From contig BSBM01000826.1 in NCBI GenBank assembly GCA_027924585.1, positions 11,935,501 through 11,999,500 of the forward strand: 64,000 nucleotides of DNA, given 5' to 3'. This stretch comes from Larix kaempferi (Eukaryota > Streptophyta > Pinopsida > Pinales > Pinaceae). Below the pieces are notes generated by a model. The model was not told where the DNA came from. It was given only the letters and a program-made list of their open reading frames with translations, and ran no database searches. The position numbers and the translations under genes were made by a program. Below, piece by piece: positions 45,625 to 57,657 of the stretch. Positions within the stretch are counted from its first letter, which is position 1. Each line of letters starts with the position of its first letter.

Positions 45625-46025
45625 GATGCCCCCTAATGTGTGAGGTCATACAATGGTGCTACGATGGATGAAATACATTATAAATCTGAGAAGTGGAGTG
45701 ATGGAGACGCAACTGAAAGGAACATCTCACTCATCATAATACAATAATATCTCTGAATACATGTCAGTATAGTACAACAATCTAATACAATGGGCATGAA
45801 TAGGAAGTATATAATGAATACATGTCATAAGTGGTCATAGCCATAACCATCTACCGTAAGAGACAGTCTCCTGCTTAAAGGAAAAATTGGAACAAATTGA
45901 AGGTACAAACTATTGATGTATGAGAAGTGATACCTCAAGAGTACAGTCATGATCATAAGTAGCATATTGAATGCCACTATCGGCTGGAGTCTTCTACACA
46001 AATCATCTACAGTGCAAGTCCCATC
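45625..46025. other. Unassigned stretch left of Copia D
   Basis: About 400 bp with no coding signal. It flanks the Copia D 3' LTR; CCATC (46021-46025) would be the left target-site copy of Copia D, but the right one has been lost. Confidence 0.4.
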
Positions 46026-46484
46026 TATTTGGTAACACAGGGTACTCCCAAAAGACCGAACAGATAGAGCAACCACTTCACACAAACAGATCACAGATCA
46101 ACACATCAATGTTTTGACGTGGTTTAAACCCTCGAGAGGGAAACACTCCACGGCCCCATCCAAATAGCTTCTACGGAGCAATTTATTATGCAAAGAAAGA
46201 AAGTTACAAATGAGCTTCTCATAATCGATCAACTTTCCAATGACCCTCCATGACCTTTAAATAAAGATCATGGACCAATCGGGTGTGAAGCCACAGATCA
46301 AGGGTAGGTATGATCTAAGAGAAGTTGAGCCGTTGGATCACTCTATGTCTAGAACATATTGTGACCGTTAGATTTAAATATTTACAAATGCATACTAATG
46401 CATACTAAAGAAACACACTTTACCTAACGGAGCTATTACCCAAGTTGATCTTAACTAACTCCTAAGTGTCTAAATATCCTAACA
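46026..46484 (-). repeat. Copia D 3' LTR (459 bp)
   Basis: On the minus strand it starts TGTTAGGATATTT right after a polypurine tract and ends near GTTACCAAATA. The last 100 bp match the 5' LTR remnant at 57553-57654, including CAGATCACAGATCAACACA. The final CA has become TA in this copy. Confidence 0.85.
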
Positions 46485-46494
46485 TCCCCCCTTA
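46485..46494 (-). other. Copia D polypurine tract
   Basis: AAGGGGGGA on the minus strand, abutting the 3' LTR. It primes second-strand synthesis. Confidence 0.8.
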
Positions 46495-48348
46495 AGAACA
46501 ACCTCGGATAGGATTGAAGGATTTACAAAAGTGACACTATTAGGAGAAGGAATGAGGCATTAGAGCCTATCCCCCCTTAATGACAAATTCCTGAACTCCT
46601 AACATAAATCGAACTTTAGAAAACTTCACTTTTGTAAGAGACTTGGTGAAGATGTCTGCAACTTGATCATCTGTAGGGAAAAAGAGCACTTCAAGAACAT
46701 GATCATGAACAAGATTTCTGATGAAGTGCATATGTAGCTCAATGTATTTGTTGCGTTGATGTAGAACTAGATCTTTGGGGAGCTTGATAACACTTTGATT
46801 GTCGCACCAAAGTGGAGTAGCTTGTTGCTGCTTGAATCCAAACTCTGAAAGGATCTGTCGAAGCCTTAAATCTTCCTGACTGGCACTAACTGCTGCTCGA
46901 TATTCTGCTTCTATTGAAGAAAGATCAAGAGCTTGTTGTTTCTTACAAGACCAAGTGATAGGTCCAGATCCCAGACTGAAAACATAACCTGCACTAGACT
47001 TTTGATCATTAGGATCGCCGGCCCAATCTGAATCAGTGAAACCAACCAACAAAGGTTCCCCCCCTGGACTGTAATGAATCCCAAACTGAATTGTACCTTG
47101 AATATATCGAAGTATTCTTTTAGCTTCTTTCTAGTGACTTTCATGAGGTGTTTGCATAACGGGCAACATGACCAACGACAAAGGAAAGGTCAGGACGGGA
47201 ATGAGTCAAGTATAAGAGACTACCAACAAGCTGACGATACAAGGTGGCATCTACTTTAGCTAAAGGAAAAGTGGCAGAAGGTTTGACTCTAAACTATAAG
47301 GGAGAAGGGGCTGGTTTACAATCGTCCATGTGAAAGCCACGAAGAAGGTCACAAGAATATTTAGACTGAGAAAGAAAGATTCCTTCTTTGGTTTGCAAAA
47401 CTTGGAGACCAAGAAAATAATGCAAATGTCCTAAGTCTTACATTTAAAATTTTTTCTTAAGACTGGATTTCACATGGGTTATAAGCTTAGGGTCACTACC
47501 AGTAAGAATAAGGTCATCAACATATACGACAAGTACGATGAGATGGTTTCCTACTTTCTTGGTATAGACATTGGGGTCAGAACGGAATCTAGAAAACGCA
47601 GTGTGAAGGAGAAAGCTATCCATTTCAGCATACCAAACTCTAGGAGCTTGCTTAAGGCCATATAAGGATTTCTTAAGGTGACAGACAAGGCTAGAGTGAT
47701 TCTGAACATATCCAAGAGGTTGTTCCATATAAATTTCCTCCCGTAAATCACCATGTAAGAAGGCAAACTTGACATCCATTTGATGGACTTCCTAGTTATG
47801 TAAGGATGCAAGGGAAAGAACAAGGCAGATGGAGTTCATTTTTGCAACGGGAGCAAAGGTTTCATTGTAGTCAATCCCTTCAACTTGGAAAAAAACTTTG
47901 GAAACTAACCTTTCCTTAAGTCTTTCAACACTTCCATCTGATGCATACTTAGTTCTGTAGACCCATTTACATCTGACAAGTTTCTTCCTTTTGGAAGAGG
48001 TACAAGATCCCAACTGTCATTCGCCATTAAGGAATGATATTCTTCATCAATAGCTGCATCTTAATCTGGATTTCCTGAAGCATCTGCAAAAGTTTCTAGA
48101 TCATGATTCTCAGAAAATTGAGCCAAAAGAGAAAAGGCTCCCTGAAACTAAGAACGTGTTCAACGTTGATCTCTAGGATCACCAGCAAGATAACCGACTG
48201 CTTCACATGTTGAATGGACCCATCGAGGAAGCACTTGTGCTTCTGCAACTGGAGGAACATGAGCAGCAGGAGGTGGATTTTCATCCTCATTGTCATCATC
48301 AGAAACTGGAGTTGGAAACCTGTCAACGAAGTTGAAAGAAGAAGAAGG

Positions 48349-48456
48349 CACAATCGCCGAATCACGCTTGCAGGCCAAAGATGACACAATTGCCTTGTTA
48401 GGATTGCAGGCCAAAGATGGCACAATCGCCTTGTTAGGCTCGCAGGCCAAGAGATT
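48349..48456 (-). repeat. 36-bp coding tandem repeat, 3 units
   Basis: Units start at 48349, 48385 and 48421 on the plus strand (CACAATCGCC...GCAGGCCAAAGATGG). On the minus strand they code for LACEPNKAIVPS-like 12-residue repeats in the linker between integrase and RT of Copia D. Confidence 0.85.
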
Positions 48457-49556
48457 TTCATCAAATTTAACATCTCTTCTAATGATTACATCATGAGAAT
48501 GTGGTTGAAGAAGTCTATAGCCTTTTACATATTTAGAATATCCAACAAATATGCACTTTTCACTTTTAGGCTGCAATGCTTTCCGTTTTTCATTCGGAAT
48601 GTGAACCCATGATTCACTACCAAACACACGGAAGTGACTTACATCTGGTTTAATTTTAATCCATGCTTCTTCCAGTGTGATACCTTGTAAAGCTTTAGTG
48701 GGGGTGCGATTAACTATGTAATTGCACAATTTATGGCTTCAGCCCAAAATTGAAGACTTAGTCCCTTAGATTGGATCATACAATTAGCCATTTCTTTTAA
48801 AGTGCGGTTCTTCCGTTCAGCTACACAATTTTGTTATGGTGTATATGGAACAGTGTGTTGTTATTGGATTCCTTGTTCAATGCAGAAAGTATTGAACTTT
48901 TTGTTAACATATTCTCCTCCATTGTCAGATCTTAACTTAATAATTTCATGACTAGATTGTTTTTCAACAAGGGCCTCGTAGGACAAGAACATGTTAAATA
49001 CGTTGCTCTTAAGTTTTAGGAAATAAACCCAAGTGCATCTGGTTTAATCATCAATGAAAGTTAAGAAATATTTGAAACCAGAAAAGGAAGCAGATGAAAG
49101 AGGACCACACAAGTCACTATGCAAAAGCTCCAAGGGAACCGAGGCATGCCAAGAGGCACATTTGTCAAAACTGTCCTGATGATGTTTTTCGAGTACACAA
49201 CTGTAATAGACACCATCCCTACAAGATACCATTGGAAGACCTGTCACCATATTTTCTTTGCATAGTTGTTGCAATGAGTGATAATTTAAGTGACCAAATC
49301 TCTCATGCCAAAGTTTGCTCAAGTTATCACTATGAGCAACAAAAACTGAAGGAAAAGGTGATGACCCAAAGTTGTTAAATTTGTACAACCTGGTAATATC
49401 ATCAACAATTCTAGTTGCCATGACCTATTGAGGATCTTTAAAATCCTTGATTACAACTTGGTGACGTGTAAACGTCACAGTTGTACCTTCACCAGAATGA
49501 GTGATTGGATAGACTGATAAAAAATTACAGAAAATTATTGGAACACATAGTACATC

Positions 49557-49561
49557 ACTAA
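49557..49561. repeat. Target-site duplication ACTAA of Copia E, left copy
   Basis: ACTAA here and at 55299-55303, flanking the two LTRs. Confidence 0.93.
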
Positions 49562-50247
49562 TGTTAGAACAGTAACCACACTTAGTACCATAATCCATAA
49601 ATTTTAATTATCCATGTGCTTAATTAAACCATGTTTTGGATTAAGTGACTATAGTTGGTCAAAAACCCACTTTGAGAGTGTTCACACCCACTTCTGAGCA
49701 AACCAGTTCACCCAGCCTCCAGTTTTGTCCACAAGTGCGCCCTCATTTATTGCTGGTGCGCCCTCTCTCCTTGTTTTGGGGAATTTAGTTGACCAAGGGC
49801 GCTAGGGTGGATTTTTGCCCACTTTTGGCTAGATTTGGAGCATTTAATGCTCCCTTGGGCCCCCAAACCTCCTCTATTTGCTCACCCACGCCTGCCTTGA
49901 GCTAATTAATGACTCAGCATGCTTCAGCCACCTCCACACTAGAATTCGTAGCTGTTTGGGGTGATTGGGATTGAGTTGGACCCACCTAGGGGGGATTGAG
50001 GCCAATTTGGCATTGATGACTTGTACACTCAGCTTGAGCCACCTAATGCTCTCGATTTTCTCATGGATGTAATAAAAACCTGTTACTAACATTTTCATAT
50101 GTTAGACAGTCAGTTAATCAAAGATTTGAGCATACATTGTGTGTAAATTTATCTCTTTTTTCAAGTTTTTCCACTGTATTTGCAAATTAATTCGATTTTG
50201 TGAGGTTCTCCATAGCTCCTCGATCTACTGTGATCAAAATACTCACA
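49562..50247 (+). repeat. Copia E 5' LTR (686 bp)
   Basis: Starts TGTTAGAACAGT and ends AATACTCACA. It differs from the 3' LTR at one base near 49940 (T here, C in the 3' LTR, in CACACTAGAATTC). An AATAAA signal lies near 50071. Confidence 0.95.
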
Positions 50248-50259
50248 TGGTATCAGAGC
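50248..50259 (+). other. Copia E primer-binding site
   Basis: TGGTATCAGAGC directly abuts the LTR; complementary to the 3' end of initiator Met-tRNA. Confidence 0.93.
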
Positions 50260-50388
50260 CATCGTGGAGTTAGTGAGTTGCAGGCCAACATTGAGCGTTG
50301 AACTGCATTCTAGAGAGGATTTCCAGACAAAAATTGAGTGTTTTTTGCAGGTGTTTCAGTAGTTTTCTCACCATTAACGCAAGCAGTC

Positions 50389-53300
50389 ATGGAAGCAAAC
50401 CAAATGTTGCTCACACCCTTCAATTTTTTCGATTGGAAGGCTGAGATGGTTATCAAGCTGAGATCTAAGGGTCTCTATAGAGTAACCATGGGCACAGAAG
50501 TGGAGCCAAATTCTGCTGTGGAGAAAGCAAAGTACTACAATCGACTTGATGAAGCTTATGGATTGCTATGCCTGAGCATTTCAAGGGAACTCTTGTTTCA
50601 TACAGACAGTTTGACAACTCCCAATGAAGTATGGGTGAAGCTAGAATCACTCTTTGGGAAAACTGATGAACTGAGAGGCCACCAGCTTGAAAACGAGCTC
50701 ATTAGCTTGAGCCCAGCGCATTTTGAAACCATCCAGGAGTTCTTCACGAAATTCAAGTCACTAGTGCTTCAACTGCAACAATGTGGAATTGTTAAGAAGG
50801 AGGAACAACTGATTCTGTCCATCCTTTCGAAGCTAGGTCCAGAGTTTTCAGTATTTGTTAGCACATTTCACTCAGCCAAAATGACCCTTCGAAACTGGCA
50901 AATGCCATCACTAGCCACGTTCATGGAGTGTCTCACTCAGGAGCAGGACAAACTAGTTCAGATGGGCACCATAAAATCAAAGGACCAAGCATTGGCAATG
51001 GGTGTTTCAAATGCAAGCAAAGGAAAGCAGAAAGCCAAGAATTCGAAGCAGCAAGAGAAGAGAAAGTTTGACAAGACCAAGTCTGCAGATGGGGGTTCGA
51101 ATCTGTCAAAGGAGAAGGACAAGAAGGGAAAGGAAAAGACCAAATGCACCTATTGTCATAGGGGATGGCATCCAGAGAGCTCATGTATGAAGAAAACCAT
51201 TGACTCAATGGCGCAACTGCTGGAGAAGAACAACATCCCAGTCCCTGAGGGCGCAAGGAAGAAAGAGAGCACCTCAAACCCTGACAATAAGGAGAAGTGT
51301 CATGCTTTGGTAGCAGGTACTTCGAATCCCTCTTCCTTCATCATTGATTCAGGAGCTTCCAGACATATGGTTTCATCCAGAGAGCTCTTCTCCTCTTTGC
51401 ATTCGAATGGTGGCCCAACAGTTCGAATGGGAGATGATTCAGAACTCCAAACCAAGGGGATTGGTAGGATTGACATGGAGCATGGCTATTTCAGTGATGT
51501 GCTCTATGTACCTTCATTGGCTGCAAATTTGCTATCAGTCTATCAAATGACTCATACAGGAGAAGCCAAGAGAGTGACATTCACTCCAGATTTGGTAGAA
51601 ATCTCAGAAATCTCCTCAAATCAAGTTGTGGCAGTAGGGTATGCAGATCATGATGAGAGAATGTACAAATTCTCAAACTTCATTCCAAATTCTAGTGACC
51701 ATGCTCTTGTCTCTCATGCCAACGAGACCTCCAAGTTATGGCATGAAAGATTTGGCCACATGAACTACAAATATCTCCAGCAATTGCACAGGGACGAGAT
51801 GGTGGAAGGGCTTCCAGAAATCAAGTCATGAAATGGTGCATGCATTGGGTGTGTAGTTGGAAAGCATCCTGAGCGCAGCTATGAGAAGGGAATGGCAAGG
51901 AGAGCCACTCAACCACTTGGATTGGTACATTCAGACCTCATTGGTCCTCTTCCCACTCCATCATATGGTGGATCAAGGTATGTACTTACATTCATAGATG
52001 ACTACTCTCGATTCTGCTGGGTTTACTTCCTTAAATTGAAGTCAGAAGTGTTTGAGAAACTGAAGATTTGGAAAGCCCTAGTGGAGAACCATAGTGGTCA
52101 TAAGATAAAGATCCTTAGGAATGATAATGGAAAGGAATATGTGAATAATAACATTCAGCACCTTTGTGAGGAATGTGGCATCCAAATGCAACATTCAATC
52201 CCCTACACACCTCAGCAAAATGGTGTGGCAGAGAGGAAAAATAGATCTCTCAAGGAGATGGCTACTTGCATGATTGAAGCTAGGGATCTAAGCCCTAAGC
52301 TATGGGATGAAGCCATCAATTGTGCTGCTCATATTCAGAACAGAGCCTTTCACAAATCAGTCAAAGGAAAAACCCCCTATGAGGCATGGTTTGGCCAAAA
52401 ACCAAATGTGTCAAATTTCAGGATTTTTGGGTCTAGAGCATGGGCTCGAATTCCATCAGAAAAGAGGAAGGCTTTGGAGCCACAGAGCAGGGAATGTATC
52501 ATGGTTGGATATGGTGAGGACACAAAGGGCTACAAGCTCTTTGACACATCCACACTTAAAACTTTCATTGAGAGAAGTGTGCAATTCGAAGAAGAACCAA
52601 TTCCAGATTTTGAGCTTGCACCGGGGGAAAGCTCCTCTCCTCCACACCTTAATGATATTAGTGATGATTCTACCTCTGATTTTTCTGATATTGCTGAAGA
52701 TGACATGGCTGAAGATGACATTGCTGTACATGACTCACCATCAAGGCCCAAGTGGGCTGAAAAAATCATAGAAGCTGCAGGTGAATTGGCAGGCAATCCC
52801 CAAGAGCCTAGGAAGACTAGATCCCAAACAATCAATGCTTCCTTTGCAAATGAGAGTGAGCTTGCTGATCACTGTTATATGATGATTGGATCTGATCCAA
52901 CATCATATCAGGAAGCTCATCATGATCCAAGGTGGAGGGCAGCAATGCAAGAAGAATTCCAATCTCTCCAAGAGAACAAAACATGGGATTTGGTGCCTCT
53001 TCCTCCCAAGAGGAAACTAGTGCAATGTAAGTGGATTTTTCGAACCAAACCTGTTGCTGATGGTTCTGATCTGAAATATAAGGCTAGGTTAGTGGCTAAG
53101 GGCTACTCACAAATCCATGGTGTGGATTATACAGAGACCTTTGCACCGGTTGCAAAGATGGACTCAATTAGACTAGCTCTAGCCATGGCAGCTAGTAAAG
53201 GTTGGGAAGTTCACCACATGGATGTCAAAAGTGCATTCTTGCATGGTGAGCTACAGGAAGAGATATATATGCAGCAGCCTGAAGGATTCCAAGAGGATCC

Positions 53301-54417
53301 CACACTTGTATGCAGGTTGAAGAAGTCACTCTATGGACTCAAGCAAGCCCCCAGGGCTTGGTATGCCAAAATGGATGCTTTTTTGCTCTCAATTGGTTTC
53401 TGTCGATGCAAGTCTGATCCAAATGTTTATTTGCAGAATTGTGATGATAATTTGCAGGTCATTGTACTGTATGTTGATGATCTCTTAATTACAGGGAGCT
53501 GCACCAAACAAATTGGCTCAATTAAAGCTTCTTTGCACAGTGAATTTGCCATGAGCGACCTAGGATTGCTAAGACAATTTTTGGGTTTGGAAATTGAGCA
53601 ATCTGAGAGAGGTATATTGCTGAGTCAATCTAAGTATGCTTCAGACCTTTTATTCAAGTTCAAAATGGCTGAATGTAAGGCAGCCAAGTGCCCATTCCTT
53701 TCAGGCATAAAACTAGGTGAATTTGAAGACTCTCCGGTGGTGGATTGCACTCTCTATAGGCAGCTAGTCGGAAGTTTGCTGTACCTTACACATACAAGAC
53801 CTGATTTGTCTTATGCTGTAAGTGCTGTAGCAAGGTATATGCAGCAGCCACATGAGATCCATTGGAAGGCAGCCAAAAGGATCCTTCATTATGTCCAAGG
53901 AACAAAGAACTTCGGGGTACACTATGCAGCTGGTTCTTCACTTCAACTAGCTGGATTTTCTGATTCCGATTGGGCGGGAGATCCCATCGATAGAAAGTCC
54001 ACTTCAGGTTTTGTGTTTATGTTTGCTGAAGGTCCTATTTGCTGGTCAAGTAAGAAGCAGCATACAATTTCTCTTTCATCAGCAGAGGCCGAGTACAGGG
54101 CAACAGTGAACGCAGCCACACAGTGTGTTTGGTTGCAAGGCATTCTTCGGGAGTTTGGTGTTGCTATTGATTCTCCAACCAATATTTGGGTGGATAATCA
54201 AAGTGCCATCAAGATATCTACTGATCCAGTACAGAGGCAAAGAACAAAGCACATTGAGATCCACATGCATTACATTCGGGGCTTGGTGCATGACAGGGTG
54301 ATTTCACTGCAGTATTGCCCATCCACCGAGCAAACTGCTGATATTTTCACCAAGTGCTTTACTGAGAAGACCTTCACTCACTTGAGATCTTTGCTTGGAG
54401 TGAGTGATGGATGGTGA
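50389..54417 (+). pseudogene. Copia E gag-pol polyprotein, one internal stop
   Basis: A single frame of 1342 codons from ATG 50389 (MEANQMLLTPFNFFDWKAEM) to TGA 54415. Codon 481 (51829-51831) is TGA; the frame is otherwise open. Domains in order: UBN2-type gag (about 1-200), a basic linker, zinc knuckle CTYCHRGWHPESSC (from residue 253), protease with IDSGASRHM (Asp 320), pre-integrase LWHERFGHMNY, integrase with Asp 516, Asp 579 and Glu 615 (HSD, RNDNGKEY, AERKNR), RT with VHHMDVKSAFLHGEL and YVDD at 1028-1031, and RNase H from about 1190 (FSDSDWAGD, SSAEAEYRA, TADIFTKC). All catalytic residues are present. The stop falls at the position where Copia D has Cys in its SCRDGVYYSC motif, so a Cys codon was probably lost. 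An upstream in-frame ATT/TTT stretch to 50338 lacks an ATG and is probably leader. Confidence 0.95.
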
Positions 54418-54603
54418 TTGCTGCAATTTAATTGCAGGTTCAGCCCCATGTCCATTTTTTAGGGAAGTTTTTATCCCATGAGGTTTTACTTCTTTTCCTC
54501 GGTTCATATGGACAAATAAAATTTCTGTTTGTATTGAGGTGACTTGAGCCTTTGTTGCCAAGGCCTCCCACTTATCTTTCATGAGATGTACAAAGTTATG
54601 GTT

Positions 54604-54612
54604 AAGGGGGGG
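54604..54612 (+). other. Copia E polypurine tract
   Basis: AAGGGGGGG directly before the 3' LTR. Confidence 0.9.
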
Positions 54613-55298
54613 TGTTAGAACAGTAACCACACTTAGTACCATAATCCATAAATTTTAATTATCCATGTGCTTAATTAAACCATGTTTTGGATTAAGTGAC
54701 TATAGTTGGTCAAAAACCCACTTTGAGAGTGTTCACACCCACTTCTGAGCAAACCAGTTCACCCAGCCTCCAGTTTTGTCCACAAGTGCGCCCTCATTTA
54801 TTGCTGGTGCGCCCTCTCTCCTTGTTTTGGGGAATTTAGTTGACCAAGGGCGCTAGGGTGGATTTTTGCCCACTTTTGGCTAGATTTGGAGCATTTAATG
54901 CTCCCTTGGGCCCCCAAACCTCCTCTATTTGCTCACCCACGCCTGCCTTGAGCTAATTAATGACTCAGCATGCTTCAGCCACCTCCACACCAGAATTCGT
55001 AGCTGTTTGGGGTGATTGGGATTGAGTTGGACCCACCTAGGGGGGATTGAGGCCAATTTGGCATTGATGACTTGTACACTCAGCTTGAGCCACCTAATGC
55101 TCTCGATTTTCTCATGGATGTAATAAAAACCTGTTACTAACATTTTCATATGTTAGACAGTCAGTTAATCAAAGATTTGAGCATACATTGTGTGTAAATT
55201 TATCTCTTTTTTCAAGTTTTTCCACTGTATTTGCAAATTAATTCGATTTTGTGAGGTTCTCCATAGCTCCTCGATCTACTGTGATCAAAATACTCACA
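54613..55298 (+). repeat. Copia E 3' LTR (686 bp)
   Basis: TGTTAGAACAGT...AATACTCACA, followed by the ACTAA duplication. Same length as the 5' LTR. Confidence 0.95.
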
Positions 55299-55303
55299 AC
55301 TAA
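55299..55303. repeat. Target-site duplication ACTAA of Copia E, right copy
   Basis: Exact partner of 49557-49561; Copia D resumes immediately to the right. Confidence 0.93.
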
Positions 55304-56417
55304 AATGACCATTATCTACTGGAATTGTTCCAGCTCCTACAACACTTAGAGATCTTTCATCACCAACGAATATTTGTTTGGTGTTACATTCATGCATAGT
55401 AGAAAATATGGCTTGATCCTTAGCCATATGATAAGATGCTCCAGAATCAATGAGCTATTCAATTGAAGTAGAAGAAGAATATGCATTATAAGAATAACCA
55501 GAAGCACAAAGTGCATGTCCATGAGAGGTAGATTCTGAAGGCGAATCTAGGCTAATGTGGTGCTTCTTCATTGTGGCTTCCAAGGTTGCCATATTCTCGA
55601 AACTCTTAGATTCATCATGATTATCTTTCCCGCAATAGTTGCAATGATGCTCAGTCTTCTTTCCTTTTGGCTTGGCTCCTTTGTCATTTTTTAAAGAAGG
55701 AGTTGACTGAGAGGGTTTGGGACCCTTGTTTGACTTATTATTGCGAAAATTTTGTTTCTTTGGATGCTTGGACTTTTCTTTCTGTTGGGACAATAATGCT
55801 TTCCCAGATGTATCTGCATTGTTAATTATTCCAAGATGGATAGGCTTATATTGCTCTCTAATCAAGGAATCAAAAAAGGATTCAAGACTAGGCTCTTGAT
55901 AGTTAGCTGCATTCAAGGATTCTTTCATGGAGTAAAATGTAGATACAAAAATAGAATATGCAGGTCAAAGTTTTAAAAGAATGTGATAAATGTATTGTTT
56001 GTCTTCCCTCTTAATCTTGAATTCTGCACATAAGAGTTTAAGAGTTTTATACTTAGATAAATAATCTCTATTGCATGAAAAATTACTTGGATTTAAAAAA
56101 ATCAACTCATTTTTGAGTTGGTGACCTCGAATTTCATTGTGTTTACCAAACAAAGATTCCAACTTGTCCCAAGCAGCATCAGGTTCATTAATTCCAGATA
56201 TGTGGAATCACAAATCAGTAGATATTGACATCCCAATCAATCCACGAGCATCGTCACATCTATTTTCCCATTTTATTTTCTTATCATAAACAGTGGGTTC
56301 TATTTCTTTCCCTAATGTAATTCTGAAAAATCCTCTACTTCGTAGAACATCCTCCATATGATATTTCCATGAGAAATAGTTGGAACTGGTAAGTAGAATA
56401 TCACAAGGGGAGGCCAT
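55304..56417 (-). pseudogene. Copia D gag and protease
   Basis: Minus strand from ATG at 56417: ASPCDILLTSSNYFSWKYHM, RSRGFFRITLGKEIEP and DDARGLIGMSISTDL (UBN2 gag). After a shift near 56208 comes LFGKHNEIRGHQLKNELIFL (56160-56100). Another shift leads to 55928-55455 with a Lys-rich linker and a zinc knuckle CNYCGKDNHDES in which the fourth Cys is Ser. After a stop at 55457-55455 the protease motif LIDSGASYHMAKD lies at about 55452-55415. Gag packages RNA; the protease would process the polyprotein. Broken by at least two shifts and one stop. Confidence 0.85.
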
Positions 56418-57540
56418 ATTTGTAAATTATTGGCTGTAAAAGGAGAAACCAATAGTCTTGATGTGAAGAGCTCGAAAAAATAGGTGGTTTAAAAAAAAAT
56501 GGCACTGAAATCTAACTCTATATGATGAAGTTATGCTTGATCAAAAAAATGTTGAAGATGTCCCCAATAGTAACGTGGTAGATAGAGAATGACCAACTAA
56601 AAAAAAAGGACCCCCCTGTTCCCAAGATGAACCTTTGACAGTCACTTTACAAGAAATTTGCTTTAAGGGAGTCACTTTTGTAAAATAACTGATTTCACTT
56701 TTACAATGATGTTACTTTAAATAGTGGAGCAATAAAAAGGAACTTAAGTGACTCACTTTTTATTTTTATTTTTCTTATTATTTAAGTGAGATGCACTTTT
56801 ACAATAAAGTAACTCGAAAATAGAAATTGCCTGCACTTTTTCTTTTAAAAGTAGCTTCCTAAGACTTGAACTCAAGACCTATTAAGGAATAAACCAACTT
56901 TGAACCAAGTGGGCTAGATTAAAAGGTATGTAAAATATGAGGAGGAAAGGTTTTTTTTTTTTTTCTACTCCTCTTGCTCGGTTTCATGCTTGCCTTTTTT
57001 CCTGCAAATCACACCACAAACCGAAACAAAAAAAAATTCCACACTTGTGGGGTTAGATCTCATTAGCTTGCCCAAAAAGTCTACGTTTTCTCTCTGTTTC
57101 TGATTTGCCAAGATTGCACAAGGTGCACGGCAAAGAGCATACGCAGCCGAGAAAAACCCTTTCCCTTTCTATTTTTGAATCATCGAGATCGCACAAGGTG
57201 CACAACAAAGAGTATATGCAGACAGGGAAAACAACAATCCAAAACAAAAAATAAAATCTAATAACAAAAACTAATAAAATATGAGATAAAAACAAAAAAT
57301 ATAAAAAGCGCCACTGTAACATTATACCTTCAGATCTGATGAAATATGCGTTTCTGAGGCAACTGGGAACCGTTTTTTATCAAACGAAAACTATTTCCCA
57401 ATGGAAATGGTGCTCTAGATGCAATGGAACACCTCCCACAGCCTAAAAATAAAAAGATATATTAGAACCATAAACCCTTTCAAGTTTCAGCAACAACAGT
57501 TCAAGATCTAGATCATAACCGGAAGTGGCTCTTCATAAAA
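56418..57540 (-). other. Copia D 5' leader
   Basis: About 1.1 kb between primer site and gag start, long for Copia. It contains a near-repeat on the plus strand at about 57113-57150 and 57190-57225 (GCACAAGGTGCACRRCAAAGAG followed by TATGCAG-like) and a run of T at 56951-56965. No ORF of note. Confidence 0.5.
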
Positions 57541-57552
57541 GCTCTGATACCA
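57541..57552 (-). other. Copia D primer-binding site
   Basis: TGGTATCAGAGC on the minus strand, abutting the 5' LTR end at 57553. Confidence 0.9.
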
Positions 57553-57657
57553 TGTTTGGGTACACAAGGTACTCCCAAAAGACCAAACACCTAGAGAAAC
57601 CAATTCACATAAACAGATCACAGATCAACACACTGATGTTTTAACGTGGTTTAACGT
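57553..57657 (-). repeat. Copia D 5' LTR, truncated
   Basis: About 100 bp matching 46026-46130 of the 3' LTR. Homology ends at GTGGTTTAA (about 57654). The decamer TTAACGTGGT occurs twice in a row here (57641-57650, 57651-57660), at the junction with PLE sequence. Confidence 0.85.

Larger units (their letters stand above)
46567..49561 (-). pseudogene. Copia D pol: integrase, RT, RNase H
   Basis: Minus strand, right to left: pre-integrase LWHERFGHLNYHSLQQLCKE with SCRDGVYYSC (about 49310-49190), HSDLCGPLSSASFSGFKYF, a broken integrase core (49040-48730), NRTPTKALQGITLEEAW and FRVFGSESWVHIPNEKRKAL (48720-48560), a linker with 12-residue repeats, RT with CKWVYRTKYASDGSVERL and ETFAPVAKM (48010-47800), MDVKFAFLHGDLREEIYMEQ, SLYGLKQAPRVWY and VVYVDDLILTGS (47779-47500), and an RNase H frame of 161 codons (47052-46567) with FTDSDWAGDPNDQKSSAGYV, SSIEAEYRA and VADIFTKSL. 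Frame breaks lie near 49040, 48100, 47790 and 47440. Catalytic residues of RT and RNase H look intact. Confidence 0.9.
49562..55298 (+). mobile_element. Copia E: complete, very young Copia element
   Basis: 5737 bp with two 686-bp LTRs that differ at one base in my base-by-base comparison, an exact ACTAA target duplication, an intact primer site and polypurine tract, and one gag-pol frame with a single nonsense codon. It is inserted in the pre-integrase region of Copia D in the opposite orientation. The near-identical LTRs indicate recent insertion. Confidence 0.96.
46026..57657 (-). mobile_element. Copia D, minus strand, interrupted by Copia E and cut by the PLE
   Basis: On the minus strand: partial 5' LTR (57657-57553), initiator Met-tRNA primer site, a leader of about 1.1 kb, gag and protease (56417-55304), Copia E insertion (55303-49562), integrase, RT and RNase H (49561-46567), polypurine tract and 3' LTR (46484-46026). 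Its own length without Copia E is about 5.9 kb. Several stops and shifts. The 5' LTR is cut after about 100 bp where PLE sequence begins. Confidence 0.9.

Noticed and set aside
45416-46094. Minus-strand open frames of 77 and 89 codons left of Copia D
   Set aside because: No motif, no repeat support and they overlap a probable LTR and flank.
49874-50098. Open frame of 74 codons on the minus strand, present identically in both Copia E LTRs (also 54925-55149)
   Set aside because: It is inside the LTR, antisense to the element, with no recognisable motif. Duplication follows from the LTR being duplicated, so conservation is not evidence of function.
52307-52835. Several open frames overlapping Copia E gag-pol in other frames and on the minus strand
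   Set aside because: Shadows of the real polyprotein, which carries all integrase and RT motifs in its own frame.
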